Assembly (NCBI GenBank): GCA_964465065.1
Contig: CAYXHZ010000001.1
Location: 1 to 64,000, forward strand
From: CAYMND01 sp964465065
GTDB lineage: Bacteria; Acidobacteriota; Aminicenantia; UBA2199
DNA: 64,000 nt
Direction of reading: 5' to 3'
Positions 8,298 to 17,300 of this stretch are shown one piece after another. The first letter of the stretch is position 1. Each line of letters starts with the position of its first letter. Position numbers and translations under genes: made by a program. The notes under the pieces were generated by a model. It did not search any database. It was not told where the DNA came from and worked only from the letters and a program-made list of their open reading frames with translations.

Positions 8298-8364
8298 TCA
8301 ATTTAACGAATTCGCACTATTCTTGCGCCGATTGACGGCGGGAGCGCTCGTTTTGGAAAGCGTC

Positions 8365-9816
8365 TCAATAAGACTTGGCGAACAGGACCTCGTGTTTGGC
8401 CGGCCGACCGCAAACCGCACATGCAGCGTGGGCGTCGGCGCCCGGATCGTCGACGATGACCCGGATCGTGGCCGAGCAGGCTTCCTTGACTTGCGCCTCA
8501 CAGGCCTTTTCGCCGCACCAGCCACCCCGGACAAAGCCGCGCTGCCCTTCCAGAATCGAACCGAGCTCGGCGAAGTTGTCCGCCGCATGCGTGTTGTCGC
8601 GGCGATTCTGCAGCGCCCTGTCGAACAAAGCCTTCTGGATGATATCCAGCTGTTCCAGCACAAGCTGGCCGACGGCGGCCACCGGAGCGAATGTCTTGCT
8701 GCGGTCCAGACGGCTGACCAGGACGACCTGGCCCTTCTCGATATCCTTGGGACCGATCTCTATGCGCAGAGGCACTCCGCGCATCTCCCACTCGGAAAAT
8801 TTCCAGCCCGGCGTGAAACCGTCCCGGTCGTCGAGCTGGCAACGGACACCGCTGCGGCGCAGAGTTTCCTGCAATTCGAGCGCCTTGGGCAGAACGGTCT
8901 GCCGCCAGTCGCCCTTGCTGATGGGCACGATTACCGCCTGCAGCGGGGCGACACGCGGAGGCAGGATCAGACCGGAATCGTCGCCGTGGGTCATGATCAA
9001 GGCGCCGATCAGGCGGGTGGTGGCGCCCCATGAAGTCTGCCAGGCGTATTCCAGCTGTTGGGCACGGTTCTCGAAACGGATGTTGAAGGCCTTGGCGAAA
9101 TTCTGACCCAGGAAGTGCGAGGTACCGCCCTGCAAGGCCTTGCCGTCGGGCATCATCATCTCGATGGTGTAGGTGCTGACCGCGCCGGCGAACTTTTCGC
9201 TGTCGCTCTTGCGACCGGTGACGACCGGAATGGCCAGATATTCCTCGGCCAGTTTACGGTAGATGTCCAGCATGCGCAGGGTCTCCTCGACAGCCTCCTC
9301 GGCGCTGGCATGTACGGTATGGCCTTCCTGCCAGAGAAATTCGGTGGTGCGCAGAAACAGTCGGGTCACTTTCTCCCAGCGCATGACATTGGCCCACTGG
9401 TTGTACAGCAGGGGCAGGTCGCGCCAGGACTGGACCCACTTGGCGTACATCGAGCAGATGATGGCTTCCGAGGTGGGTCGGATGGCCAGACGTTCTTCGA
9501 GCGGCTCGCTGCCTCCCTGGGTCACCCAGGCCACTTCCGGAGCGAAACCTTCGACATGTTCGGCCTCTTTCTTGAGAAAGGATTCGGGGATGAGCAACGG
9601 GAAATAGGCATTGCGGTGGCCGGTTTCCTTGAACATGCGGTCGAGCTGGTCACGGATGAGCTCCCATATCTCGTAGCCGTAGGGACGGATGACCATGATG
9701 CCTTTCATCGGCGAGTAGTCGGCCAGTTCCGCCTTGCGGATGACGTCGACGTACCACTTGGAAAAATCTTCCGACCGCTTGGTGATCTGTTTTACAAAAT
9801 CTTCTTGAGCGCTCAT
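8365..9816 (-). CDS. proS: Prolyl-tRNA synthetase, archaeal/eukaryotic-type (ProS type 3)
   Basis: Charges tRNA-Pro. The 483-aa length, the absence of the editing insert of the bacterial type, and the C-terminal extension ending in KSY with clustered Cys (CAVCG) place it in the archaeal-type (type 3) class. Class II motif 2 is RTTEFLWQEGHTVH; motif 3 lies in the GDDSGLILPPRVAP region. An upstream in-frame start at 9882 exists, but AAGGAG 6 nt before the ATG at 9816 decides for the shorter form. It has its own strong promoter (TTGACA-17-TATAAA) and a leader of about 60 nt. Confidence 0.96.
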   Translation of the reverse strand: MSAQEDFVKQITKRSEDFSKWYVDVIRKAELADYSPMKGIMVIRPYGYEIWELIRDQLDRMFKETGHRNAYFPLLIPESFLKKEAEHVEGFAPEVAWVTQGGSEPLEERLAIRPTSEAIICSMYAKWVQSWRDLPLLYNQWANVMRWEKVTRLFLRTTEFLWQEGHTVHASAEEAVEETLRMLDIYRKLAEEYLAIPVVTGRKSDSEKFAGAVSTYTIEMMMPDGKALQGGTSHFLGQNFAKAFNIRFENRAQQLEYAWQTSWGATTRLIGALIMTHGDDSGLILPPRVAPLQAVIVPISKGDWRQTVLPKALELQETLRRSGVRCQLDDRDGFTPGWKFSEWEMRGVPLRIEIGPKDIEKGQVVLVSRLDRSKTFAPVAAVGQLVLEQLDIIQKALFDRALQNRRDNTHAADNFAELGSILEGQRGFVRGGWCGEKACEAQVKEACSATIRVIVDDPGADAHAACAVCGRPAKHEVLFAKSY

Positions 9817-9883
9817 GACCGTCTCCTTGTTCACATCAGGGAAAGTGGGATAGTGGGAAAGACCTGACTGACAAATCGCCATA

Positions 9884-9912
9884 TTTATACCAATTCAGGC
9901 CTCCGCTGTCAA
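9884..9912 (-). promoter_or_regulatory. Promoter of proS
   Basis: Minus-strand TTGACA (9912-9907), 17-nt spacer, TATAAA (9889-9884). Start of transcription is predicted near 9877. The spacer between this promoter and that of rplS (about 9913-10009) shows nothing else recognisable. Confidence 0.7.
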
Positions 9913-10009
9913 TCTGGCCCTTGCCATCCCGCTCGCTTTCGCTTACAATGGCCAAGCAGGCACACAGTTCCGCCCGCGCTGGTGACGAAGCGAAATCCCC
10001 GCCGTCCCC

Positions 10010-10038
10010 TTGAAAAATGACAGCGAAATGTGTAAAAT
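10010..10038 (+). promoter_or_regulatory. Promoter of the rplS operon
   Basis: TTGAAA (10010-10015), 17-nt spacer, TAAAAT (10033-10038). It is divergent from the proS promoter. The leader of about 35 nt carries GAGGAG at 10066-10071, 8 nt before the ATG. Confidence 0.65.
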
Positions 10039-10079
10039 AGAAAAACTTTCCGATTATCAACCGTAGAGGAGTAAGATAA

Positions 10080-10616
10080 ATGGCAGAAGAAAAGCAAGAT
10101 CAGCAACCCATAGAGGCCCCGGAAGCCCCCAAGGCCGAACCGGCCGCCACCGTCGCTCAGGAAGCCGCCGCTCCGGTCAAGGCCGAGAAGAGCGAGAAGA
10201 AAAAAGCCGCCGCCAAGACGCCCGCCAAGCCCGCCAAGAAAGCGGCCGCCCCCAAACGGGAGAAGGCCAAGCGGGAAAGCTTCGGCGATCTGCTCCTGTA
10301 CCCCGGCGTGCGCACCGACCTTCCCGAGCTGAGCGCCGGCGACGTGGTCAAAGTCGCCTACCGCGTCATCGAAGGCGGCAAGGAAAGAACCCAGTTGTTC
10401 GAAGGCACCGTCATCGCCCTCAAAAACCACGGTATCGCCAAGACCGTCACCGTGCGCAAGAATTCCTTCGGCGTCGCCGTCGAACGGATCCTGCCCCTCA
10501 ACTCCAAACTCGTTCAATCCATCGAAATCGTCAAACACCAGCAGGTGCGGCGCGCCAAGCTCTATTACCTGAGGAAACTCAGCGGCAAGGCGGCCCGGCT
10601 CAAAGAAGTCCGCTAG
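10080..10616 (+). CDS. rplS: 50S ribosomal protein L19 with long Ala/Lys-rich N-terminal extension
   Basis: The last 105 or so residues are a standard L19 fold: GDVVKVAYRVIEGGKERTQ, FEGTVIALKNHG, TVRKNSFGVAVERILPL and the closing RRAKLYYLRKLSGKAARLKE. L19 is normally about 115 aa; here it is 178 because of a 70-residue N-terminal tail made of Glu/Pro/Ala and then Lys/Ala repeats (EKKKAAAKTPAKPAKKAA). The tail is preceded by the only good ribosome site (GAGGAG), so it is probably translated. First gene of a four-gene run; rnhB starts directly after its stop codon. Confidence 0.95.
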   Translation: MAEEKQDQQPIEAPEAPKAEPAATVAQEAAAPVKAEKSEKKKAAAKTPAKPAKKAAAPKREKAKRESFGDLLLYPGVRTDLPELSAGDVVKVAYRVIEGGKERTQLFEGTVIALKNHGIAKTVTVRKNSFGVAVERILPLNSKLVQSIEIVKHQQVRRAKLYYLRKLSGKAARLKEVR

Positions 10617-11210
10617 ATGACGGATTACGCAATCGAAGAGTCCTTACGGCACTCTTCGGTTGCCTGTCCGGTATGCGGCGTCGACGAAGTGGGGCGCGGA
10701 GCCCTGTTCGGTCCCGTCGTCGCCGCCGCGGTGGTTCTCGACCCCGACGATCTTCCCTGGGGGCTGACCGACTCCAAGCTCTTGTCCTATAAAAAAAGAA
10801 AAACCTGGTCGCAATGGCTTTACGGCCATGCCCTGGCCACCGGACTGGCCTGGGTCTGGAACGACGTCATCGACGAAATCAACATCCTACAGGCGACACG
10901 CCGGGCCATGAAAGAGGCCGTCGACCGGATACAAATCGACATCGGCCATGTTCTGATCGACGGTCCCATCCGCCTCGACCTGCCGCTGCCGCAGTCCGGC
11001 ATTGTCCAGGGCGACCGCAAAAGCCTGTCCATCGCCGCCGCATCGGTCATCGCCAAAGTGCTTCGGGACGAGCTGATGGAGGAGATGGATCGGTTCTTCC
11101 CAGGCTACAATCTGCAAAAAAATCGCGGCTATCCTACCCAAAAACACCGGAGTATGTTATCATCTTCCGGAGTGTCGATATATCACAGAATGAGTTTTAG
11201 GAAAGGTTAG
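10617..11210 (+). CDS. rnhB: Ribonuclease HII
   Basis: Cuts the RNA strand of RNA-DNA hybrids and removes single ribonucleotides. The active-site start is GVDEVGRG (Asp23, Glu24); the GDRKSLSIAAASVIAKVLRDE block carries a later catalytic Asp and the signature; NRGYPTQKH near the C-terminus is also typical. The ATG immediately follows the rplS stop with no spacer and no distinct ribosome site, which implies reinitiation from rplS. rplS-rnhB pairing is known in several phyla. Length of 197 aa is normal. Confidence 0.95.
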   Translation: MTDYAIEESLRHSSVACPVCGVDEVGRGALFGPVVAAAVVLDPDDLPWGLTDSKLLSYKKRKTWSQWLYGHALATGLAWVWNDVIDEINILQATRRAMKEAVDRIQIDIGHVLIDGPIRLDLPLPQSGIVQGDRKSLSIAAASVIAKVLRDELMEEMDRFFPGYNLQKNRGYPTQKHRSMLSSSGVSIYHRMSFRKG

Positions 11211-11212
11211 CG

Positions 11213-14200
11213 ATGGATAAGCGAACAGAGCTCTTGAAGCAGGCGATCAAATACTTCAAAGCGGGAAAGATCGATGCCACCATTGCCAAATACAAGGAAA
11301 TTCTCGAACTGAAGCCCGACGATCTCAAGGTCCGGCAGATCGTCGGCGACCTCGAACTCAAGGAGAACAACACCGTCGAGGCCATCCGCCAATTCGAATG
11401 GATCGCCGATTATTACCTCAAGGACGGTTTCTTCACCAAATCGATCGCCATGTACAAGCGCATCAGCCGGATCGATCCCAACTACCAGGATGCCTTTTTC
11501 AAACTGGCCGAACTGTACACCAAACAGGGGCTGATCATCGAGGCCAAGCAGATCTACCTGGACATGGCCGAAGAGTTCAAACGGCAGATGAACCAGAAAC
11601 GCGCCCTGGACATGTACAAGAAGATCCTGGAATTCGATCGCAACAACATCAAGATGCGCCTCCTCCTGGCCGACAGTTACCTCAAGGAAGGGCTCGAAGA
11701 CGCGGCAACCGAAGAGTACCTGATCGCGTCCGACATCCTGATCAGCCGCAAGGAGTTCGACAAGGTCGAAGAACTGGTCGAAAAGCTCAAGACCAAACTG
11801 ACCAGCACCCGCCTTACCGAAAAGCTGGTCACCGCCTTCAGCCATCAGGGTAAAAACAACGAGGCCATCCAGATGCTGATCGATCAGGGCGAAGTCCTGT
11901 ACCAGCATACCAACCTGCTCAAGATGCTCGGGGAACTGCTCTTCGAGCAGAACCGCATCGACGAGGCCGAAGCCGTCTTCAAAAAAGTCGCCGCCATAGA
12001 TCCCAGCGAAGCCGAGGTCATCCTCAAACTGGGCAGGGTTTACCTGCAGCGCGAGGAGTACGCCAAGACTTTCGAACTGTTCGAGCCGGTCGTCCAGGCC
12101 CATATCGACAGCAAGCGTTACGACGAAGCCTCTTCGTTTCTTCGTTTCATCATCGCCTCCAACAACAGCTTTCTGCCGGCCCTCTACAAACTGGCCCAGA
12201 TTTTCGAGCTGAGCGGCAAAACCAACAACCTGATCGCCCTGTACGAGTCGATGCTGCCGATATTCGAGAAAAACGGCGCCAAGGACAAGCTGATCGACAT
12301 CCTCGAACGCCTGATCCAGCTCTCCGACAAGCCGTTCAGCTACGAGGAACACCTGGCCCGCATCAAGGGAGACGACGCCCGGGAAGAGGCCAAAGAGGAA
12401 GCCATCGAACGCGTCCAGGAATCGATCAGTTTCACCCTGCGTTCCGTGGACGATGCCCTCAAGGAAAGCGACTTCGCCAAGGCCGAGCAATTGCTGATCA
12501 AGGCCAAGCGCAGCCACCCGGACAGTCTGGAAGTATTGCGTAAATTCTACGATTTCTACCAGCAGATCGGCCAGATCGAGAAGGCCATCGCCATCGGCAA
12601 GGACCTGCTCGAGCAGCTGCGCAACCAGGGTCATATCGACGAATACAACCACCTCCTGGACACCCTGTCCAACATCCATCCCGACGATGACCAGCTGGTC
12701 GAGATGAGCGGCAACGAGTCCACCAACATCGATATCGATTTCGATCAGGAAGAGCTGGAAGAGCAGTTGCAGGGTATGGCCGATTCCCAGGTTCTGCCCC
12801 TGGAACCGGCGGAACCCGAGATTCTGGTACTCTCCGAGGAAAGCACCATCGACGAACCCGATCCCCTGGAGAGTTCCAAAACCCTGTCCTCCGTTTTTTC
12901 CGAGCTCGATTTCTACATCAACGACGGCTACTTCGGCGATGCGGAAAAGCTGATCAACGAACTGAAGAAAAAATATCCGGAGAACGATCAGCTGGTCACC
13001 CGCATCGAGCGTTTCAAGAAAGAGACCCAGAAAGGCAAACCGCAGACCATGCCCGACCTGCCGGTCGAACCCGTCGAAAGCCCCGAACCCATGCCCATAG
13101 AACTGGAGCCGGAACCGGAACCGATTCCGGTCCAGCCAGCGCCGGGCCGACAGGTTTCCGGCATCCGGGAACTGGATCTGGACATCGAAACTGAAGCCCC
13201 GCCGGAAGAAATCGACCTGCAAGGCAACATATCCGGCAGCTTCGACATCGACAGTCTGCTGCCGGAAAAGAGTTCGCCGAACCTGATTGACGATCTGAAT
13301 CTGGAAGTGGAGTTCGACAGCCATATCAACGCCATGCCCGAACCCCACCCGGTCGTCAGCAACGAGCCGCAGTCTGCGGCCGCCCACCGTAAAAAATCCT
13401 CCGCCGACATCCAGTCCGCCCTGTTCGAAATCGAGCAGACGGTCATGAAAAAGACCGCGACCGGTTCTTTTTTACGGCCGGAAACGATCGAGGAAACGGC
13501 ACCCCGTCAGTCCGAACAGCGTCAGACTCCGGACGAAGATGTGTTCGAACTCAGCAGCGAAGCCATGGAAAGCGGCGAGTTTTCCCTGGATGCGCTGGTC
13601 GAGGAACCGCCGTCCGCTGCGGACAAACTGCCCGTCGAGGCCCAGAGCCCCGTCAACGAACGCTTCATCGACACCCTGCCGGAAGATGATTCCTTGCTGA
13701 TCGGCCACCTGCTCAAAGACGAGGACGAGCCGATTGTCCAGGAGTCGCCGTTCCAGGAGATCAGCCATACCGACATCCCCTTCGATCACGACGAAGAATT
13801 TCTCGGCGACGAACTGCTGATCTTCGACAGCCAGGGTGAATTCCTGACCACCGAGGACCATATCGCCGACGAGCTGCAGGCCTTGACGGTCTGGATGCGC
13901 GAATTGGAAAAACAACGCACCTCGACCATCGAAAAGAACATGATGGAGATCTTCGAGGAATTTAAAAAGGGCGTCGACGAAAAAATCGGCACCGAGGATT
14001 ACGACACCCGCTACAACCTCGGCATCGCCTACAAAGAGATGGGTTTGATCGAGGAATCCATCCATGAATTCCTGATCGCCTCCAAACACCCGCTGAAATT
14101 TTTCGACTCTGCCGGCCTGCTCGGCATGTGCTTCCGGGAGAAAGGCATGAACGAAGAGGCGATCGCCTGGTTCGAGAGGGCTTTGGAGACCGGCGACCGG

Positions 14201-14368
14201 CAACGCGAGGAGTATCTGGCCATCAAGTATGAGCTGGTCCAGACCCTCAAGCTGAAAGAAGACTATGAGCGTGCCCTTACATATATCGATGAAATCCGGG
14301 GGGAAGATCAGGATTATCGGGACATCGCGCAGCTATCGAAGGAAATCAGGACTTTGTTCAAAGGATAG
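11213..14368 (+). CDS. Very large TPR-repeat protein with acidic linker
   Basis: A 1051-aa cytoplasmic protein with no signal peptide. Residues 1 to about 480 are back-to-back tetratricopeptide-like helical hairpins (for example AIKYFKAGKIDATIAKYKEIL, and repeats at about 60, 95, 130, 240 and 270). Residues 490-640 alternate TPR-like pieces with acidic stretches; 640-930 is a Glu/Pro-rich, poorly structured linker; 930-1045 returns to TPRs (YNLGIAYKEMGLIEESIHEFL). The product probably acts as a scaffold, but its partner is unknown. AGGAAAGG precedes the ATG, and the sigma-54 activator begins 6 nt after its stop, so the two are likely functional partners. The start is 2 nt after rnhB. Confidence 0.8.
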   Translation: MDKRTELLKQAIKYFKAGKIDATIAKYKEILELKPDDLKVRQIVGDLELKENNTVEAIRQFEWIADYYLKDGFFTKSIAMYKRISRIDPNYQDAFFKLAELYTKQGLIIEAKQIYLDMAEEFKRQMNQKRALDMYKKILEFDRNNIKMRLLLADSYLKEGLEDAATEEYLIASDILISRKEFDKVEELVEKLKTKLTSTRLTEKLVTAFSHQGKNNEAIQMLIDQGEVLYQHTNLLKMLGELLFEQNRIDEAEAVFKKVAAIDPSEAEVILKLGRVYLQREEYAKTFELFEPVVQAHIDSKRYDEASSFLRFIIASNNSFLPALYKLAQIFELSGKTNNLIALYESMLPIFEKNGAKDKLIDILERLIQLSDKPFSYEEHLARIKGDDAREEAKEEAIERVQESISFTLRSVDDALKESDFAKAEQLLIKAKRSHPDSLEVLRKFYDFYQQIGQIEKAIAIGKDLLEQLRNQGHIDEYNHLLDTLSNIHPDDDQLVEMSGNESTNIDIDFDQEELEEQLQGMADSQVLPLEPAEPEILVLSEESTIDEPDPLESSKTLSSVFSELDFYINDGYFGDAEKLINELKKKYPENDQLVTRIERFKKETQKGKPQTMPDLPVEPVESPEPMPIELEPEPEPIPVQPAPGRQVSGIRELDLDIETEAPPEEIDLQGNISGSFDIDSLLPEKSSPNLIDDLNLEVEFDSHINAMPEPHPVVSNEPQSAAAHRKKSSADIQSALFEIEQTVMKKTATGSFLRPETIEETAPRQSEQRQTPDEDVFELSSEAMESGEFSLDALVEEPPSAADKLPVEAQSPVNERFIDTLPEDDSLLIGHLLKDEDEPIVQESPFQEISHTDIPFDHDEEFLGDELLIFDSQGEFLTTEDHIADELQALTVWMRELEKQRTSTIEKNMMEIFEEFKKGVDEKIGTEDYDTRYNLGIAYKEMGLIEESIHEFLIASKHPLKFFDSAGLLGMCFREKGMNEEAIAWFERALETGDRQREEYLAIKYELVQTLKLKEDYERALTYIDEIRGEDQDYRDIAQLSKEIRTLFKG

Positions 14369-14374
14369 CGGGAT

Positions 14375-17300
14375 TTGTTCATCCTGGAGCGCGAGGAGCA
14401 GCTCGACGAGCTGCTCCGCTGCTGGGCCTGGCGCTACAAGCGCCGCCGCCTGAGTAAAGTCCCGCTGCCGCATTCCCCCGGGCTGTCTGCCCTGCTGCAC
14501 CGCCTGTGCCGGTGCGGTGGTCCGTCCATACAGGAAATCTGGTGTCTCAGCCGGGAAACCGACCCGGGCTTTATCTGGCTGGAAGAACCGGCTCCCCAGG
14601 TGGATTTCCAGGTTTCGGACCGTCTGGACAGGCAGACCGAAACGGCTGATGTCCCGGCGTTCTGGGACTGGAGCCGGCCATGTCGGCTCGCCGACGGACA
14701 GTGGATTTATCCGCTGCTTTTGAACAAGCCGGAGTCTCCGGCGGTCACCGCCAGGGCCACAGGAGCCACAGACCGCTTGCCACCCAAAACACTGTACCAG
14801 ATCAGCGACCGCTCCGGGTTGTGGAAATTCGGCGATCCGCTGCTGGCCCGTTTTCAGACCCCGTTGTCCCTGTGCATCCGATCCGACCATCCGGCCGCCG
14901 GTCTGTTCGTACGGAAACTGGTGGCCAAGTCGTTCGATTGGCAGCGTACCCTGCTCATCGACCTGGAGGACAATCCGCTCGCTCTGGCCGGCGACGATCC
15001 GGAGCGCTTCAAATCCGACCGGCGTCCGTCACCCCGGCTGGTCCACGACCTGGTGCACGGATTCTGCCGGAAATTGCCGGGGCTTGCCGGTGACCAGCCG
15101 GTGGTCATCCTGTGCGATTCGATATCCGGATCATTCGAAACCGAACTCATCACGCAGCTGCTGCACGAGTTGATCGCTCACAAACCATTGTTCTTCTGCC
15201 TGCGGGCCAGCGACCGGTTCGCCTTTACCTGGACAGTGTCGGAAGAAATCCAAGCCAGCCGGGCAGTTCGCGACGATGAGGAGAAACGGTCTGACGGCCC
15301 GCCGGCCATACTCAAGCAGATCGCCCGCCTCCTGGCTATCGTTCCCGATCGGCTGTCGCTGGACCAGGTCCGGCTCTGGTTCGGCGCTAAGGAACGGCAG
15401 CAGCTCGACCAGTGCCTGGGGCACGGTCTGCTCCAGGAAAAGAGCGGACAGATCGTCATCCCGGAAAGATTGACTCAGAGCAGGTCCGAACCGGTTCCGG
15501 CCGACGAACAGCCGGTGTTGAAACAGGCTTTCACCTTGTACAAGGCTCCTTTGACGCACCTGAAGATGCTGCTTTTACAAGCCGACGCCTGCGCCCTGCG
15601 CCAGTTGTGCGTATCCCCGCCCTTCCTGGAACAACTGCACGAGCAGCCCCGTCAGCTGATCGCCCTCCTGGACCAGACCTGTCCGAGCTGGCAGGACCAT
15701 ACCGATATCGTCCAGCTGATGGCCGAGCTGACGGCCCGACTGTTCCTACTACCCCAATGCCGCTACTGGCTGGAAAAGATCGCGCCGGACCATAGCCGTG
15801 AACGGGAAAACGACACCCTGTGGACCGCCGTGCAACAGGCGCTGCAATTCGATGCCGCCGACCTGATCGCCTGGGCCGTCAATCCGGCCCGGGCCGGCTC
15901 CGGCAGCCGGGTCGACGCGCTCAAACAAGCCGGTTGCCTCAGCCTGGCCGTCATCGCCGAAACCGAAGACCTGGTCGGTCCCAATTGCGGCCAGGCGCAA
16001 GAAATCTTGATCGGTCGGATGAACGAACTGCTCTTTAGCAGCCGCCGCCTGGAAAACGCCGATCTCCGCATCTGGGTCAGCCTGGCCTGGGCTCACTGGC
16101 AGCTGCGGCACGGCTCGCCGCAACAGGCCCTTTTCCTCTTGCAGGACTGCCAGCAGCTGAGCGCGGCCCCCCTTCCGCCGCTGAACTGCAGCCTCAAGCT
16201 GTGCGAAACCCTGCTCGGCCATTGGCAACGTCCCGATCAGGCCTGGAACGCCAGGCTTCCGGGCGCGCTCCGGCCTCCGGACGAACCATGCTGGGATTAC
16301 CTGCAGCTGCTGCTGCAGCACCGTTTCACCCAGGCCGACATGCACCTCGGCGAATTCGACCACCATCTCGACGGGACCGGTGGCGATCATGTCCACGTGG
16401 CCGGACTCTGCCCGCAAAACATGGCGCTGATCCGAAAAAAACTGCAGGCCAGCCATCAGAACGGCCCGGAAATCGACGCCGTGCTGCCGCCCTGGCTGGA
16501 ATTCATCGTGACCGCCCTGCGTCCGTTCAGCACCGATCCGGCGGATCCCAGGCCGGCAAGCCGCCAGCTGCCCGCCTGCCTGCTCGGTTCAGAGCGCAAC
16601 TATTTTTATTACGAATACCATTACCTGCGTTTCCACGAGACGCGGCCGCCGATCCTGAGCGGAGCCGAGCGCGACCTCTTCCTGGACACCTGCGCCTATT
16701 TCAGCCGGCGCGGCCGACAGCTCTCCCCGGTCATGCAGGCCATCCGCAGCCGGCTTGCCCAAGCCGTTCTGGCCGAGAGCCGATCGTCCGGCGCCATCTC
16801 GGCTTCGGCACTCTCAGCCCCAGCCAAACCTGCCGATCTCCTGAAAACCGCACTGGGCATGATCCTGAGCCGCTTCCTGCCGGAGATCTGTTACATCCGC
16901 CTGTTGCGAGAAAGGCAGACAGCGCTGACCGTCGGCGCACCGCTCAGCCACGAAGCCCTGGCCGGGTACCTCCTGGACAACGCCGGCCAGGATGCAGAGG
17001 AACGAGTTCCCGTACCGGTCCTGAAGACGACCTGCCCCCGGGAGCTGAGCCCTTGTCTCCTCAATTTGGAGACCGTACTGCGCCTGCGCGTCGCTGCGAC
17101 GGACGGCCGGGTCACCCTGCTGGTGCTGCTGGCCTACCGCTCCGGTGCTGCGCCCGAACTGCCGCTCTATGAAAACCTGCAGCTTTGCCTGTCACCGCTG
17201 CTCGACCTGCTGCAGGGCCAAGCCGGCGAATCGGCGGGCAGCCTTTCCCAACCGCTGGATGCCATCATCGGAGAAAGTTCTGCGGTCATGGAGCTCAAAA

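Noticed and set aside
11207..13387. A 726-codon open frame antisense to the TPR gene
   Set aside because: Gln/Val/Gly/Asp-rich composition with no domain is typical of the antisense of a Glu/Lys/Ala-rich gene at this GC; no ribosome site.
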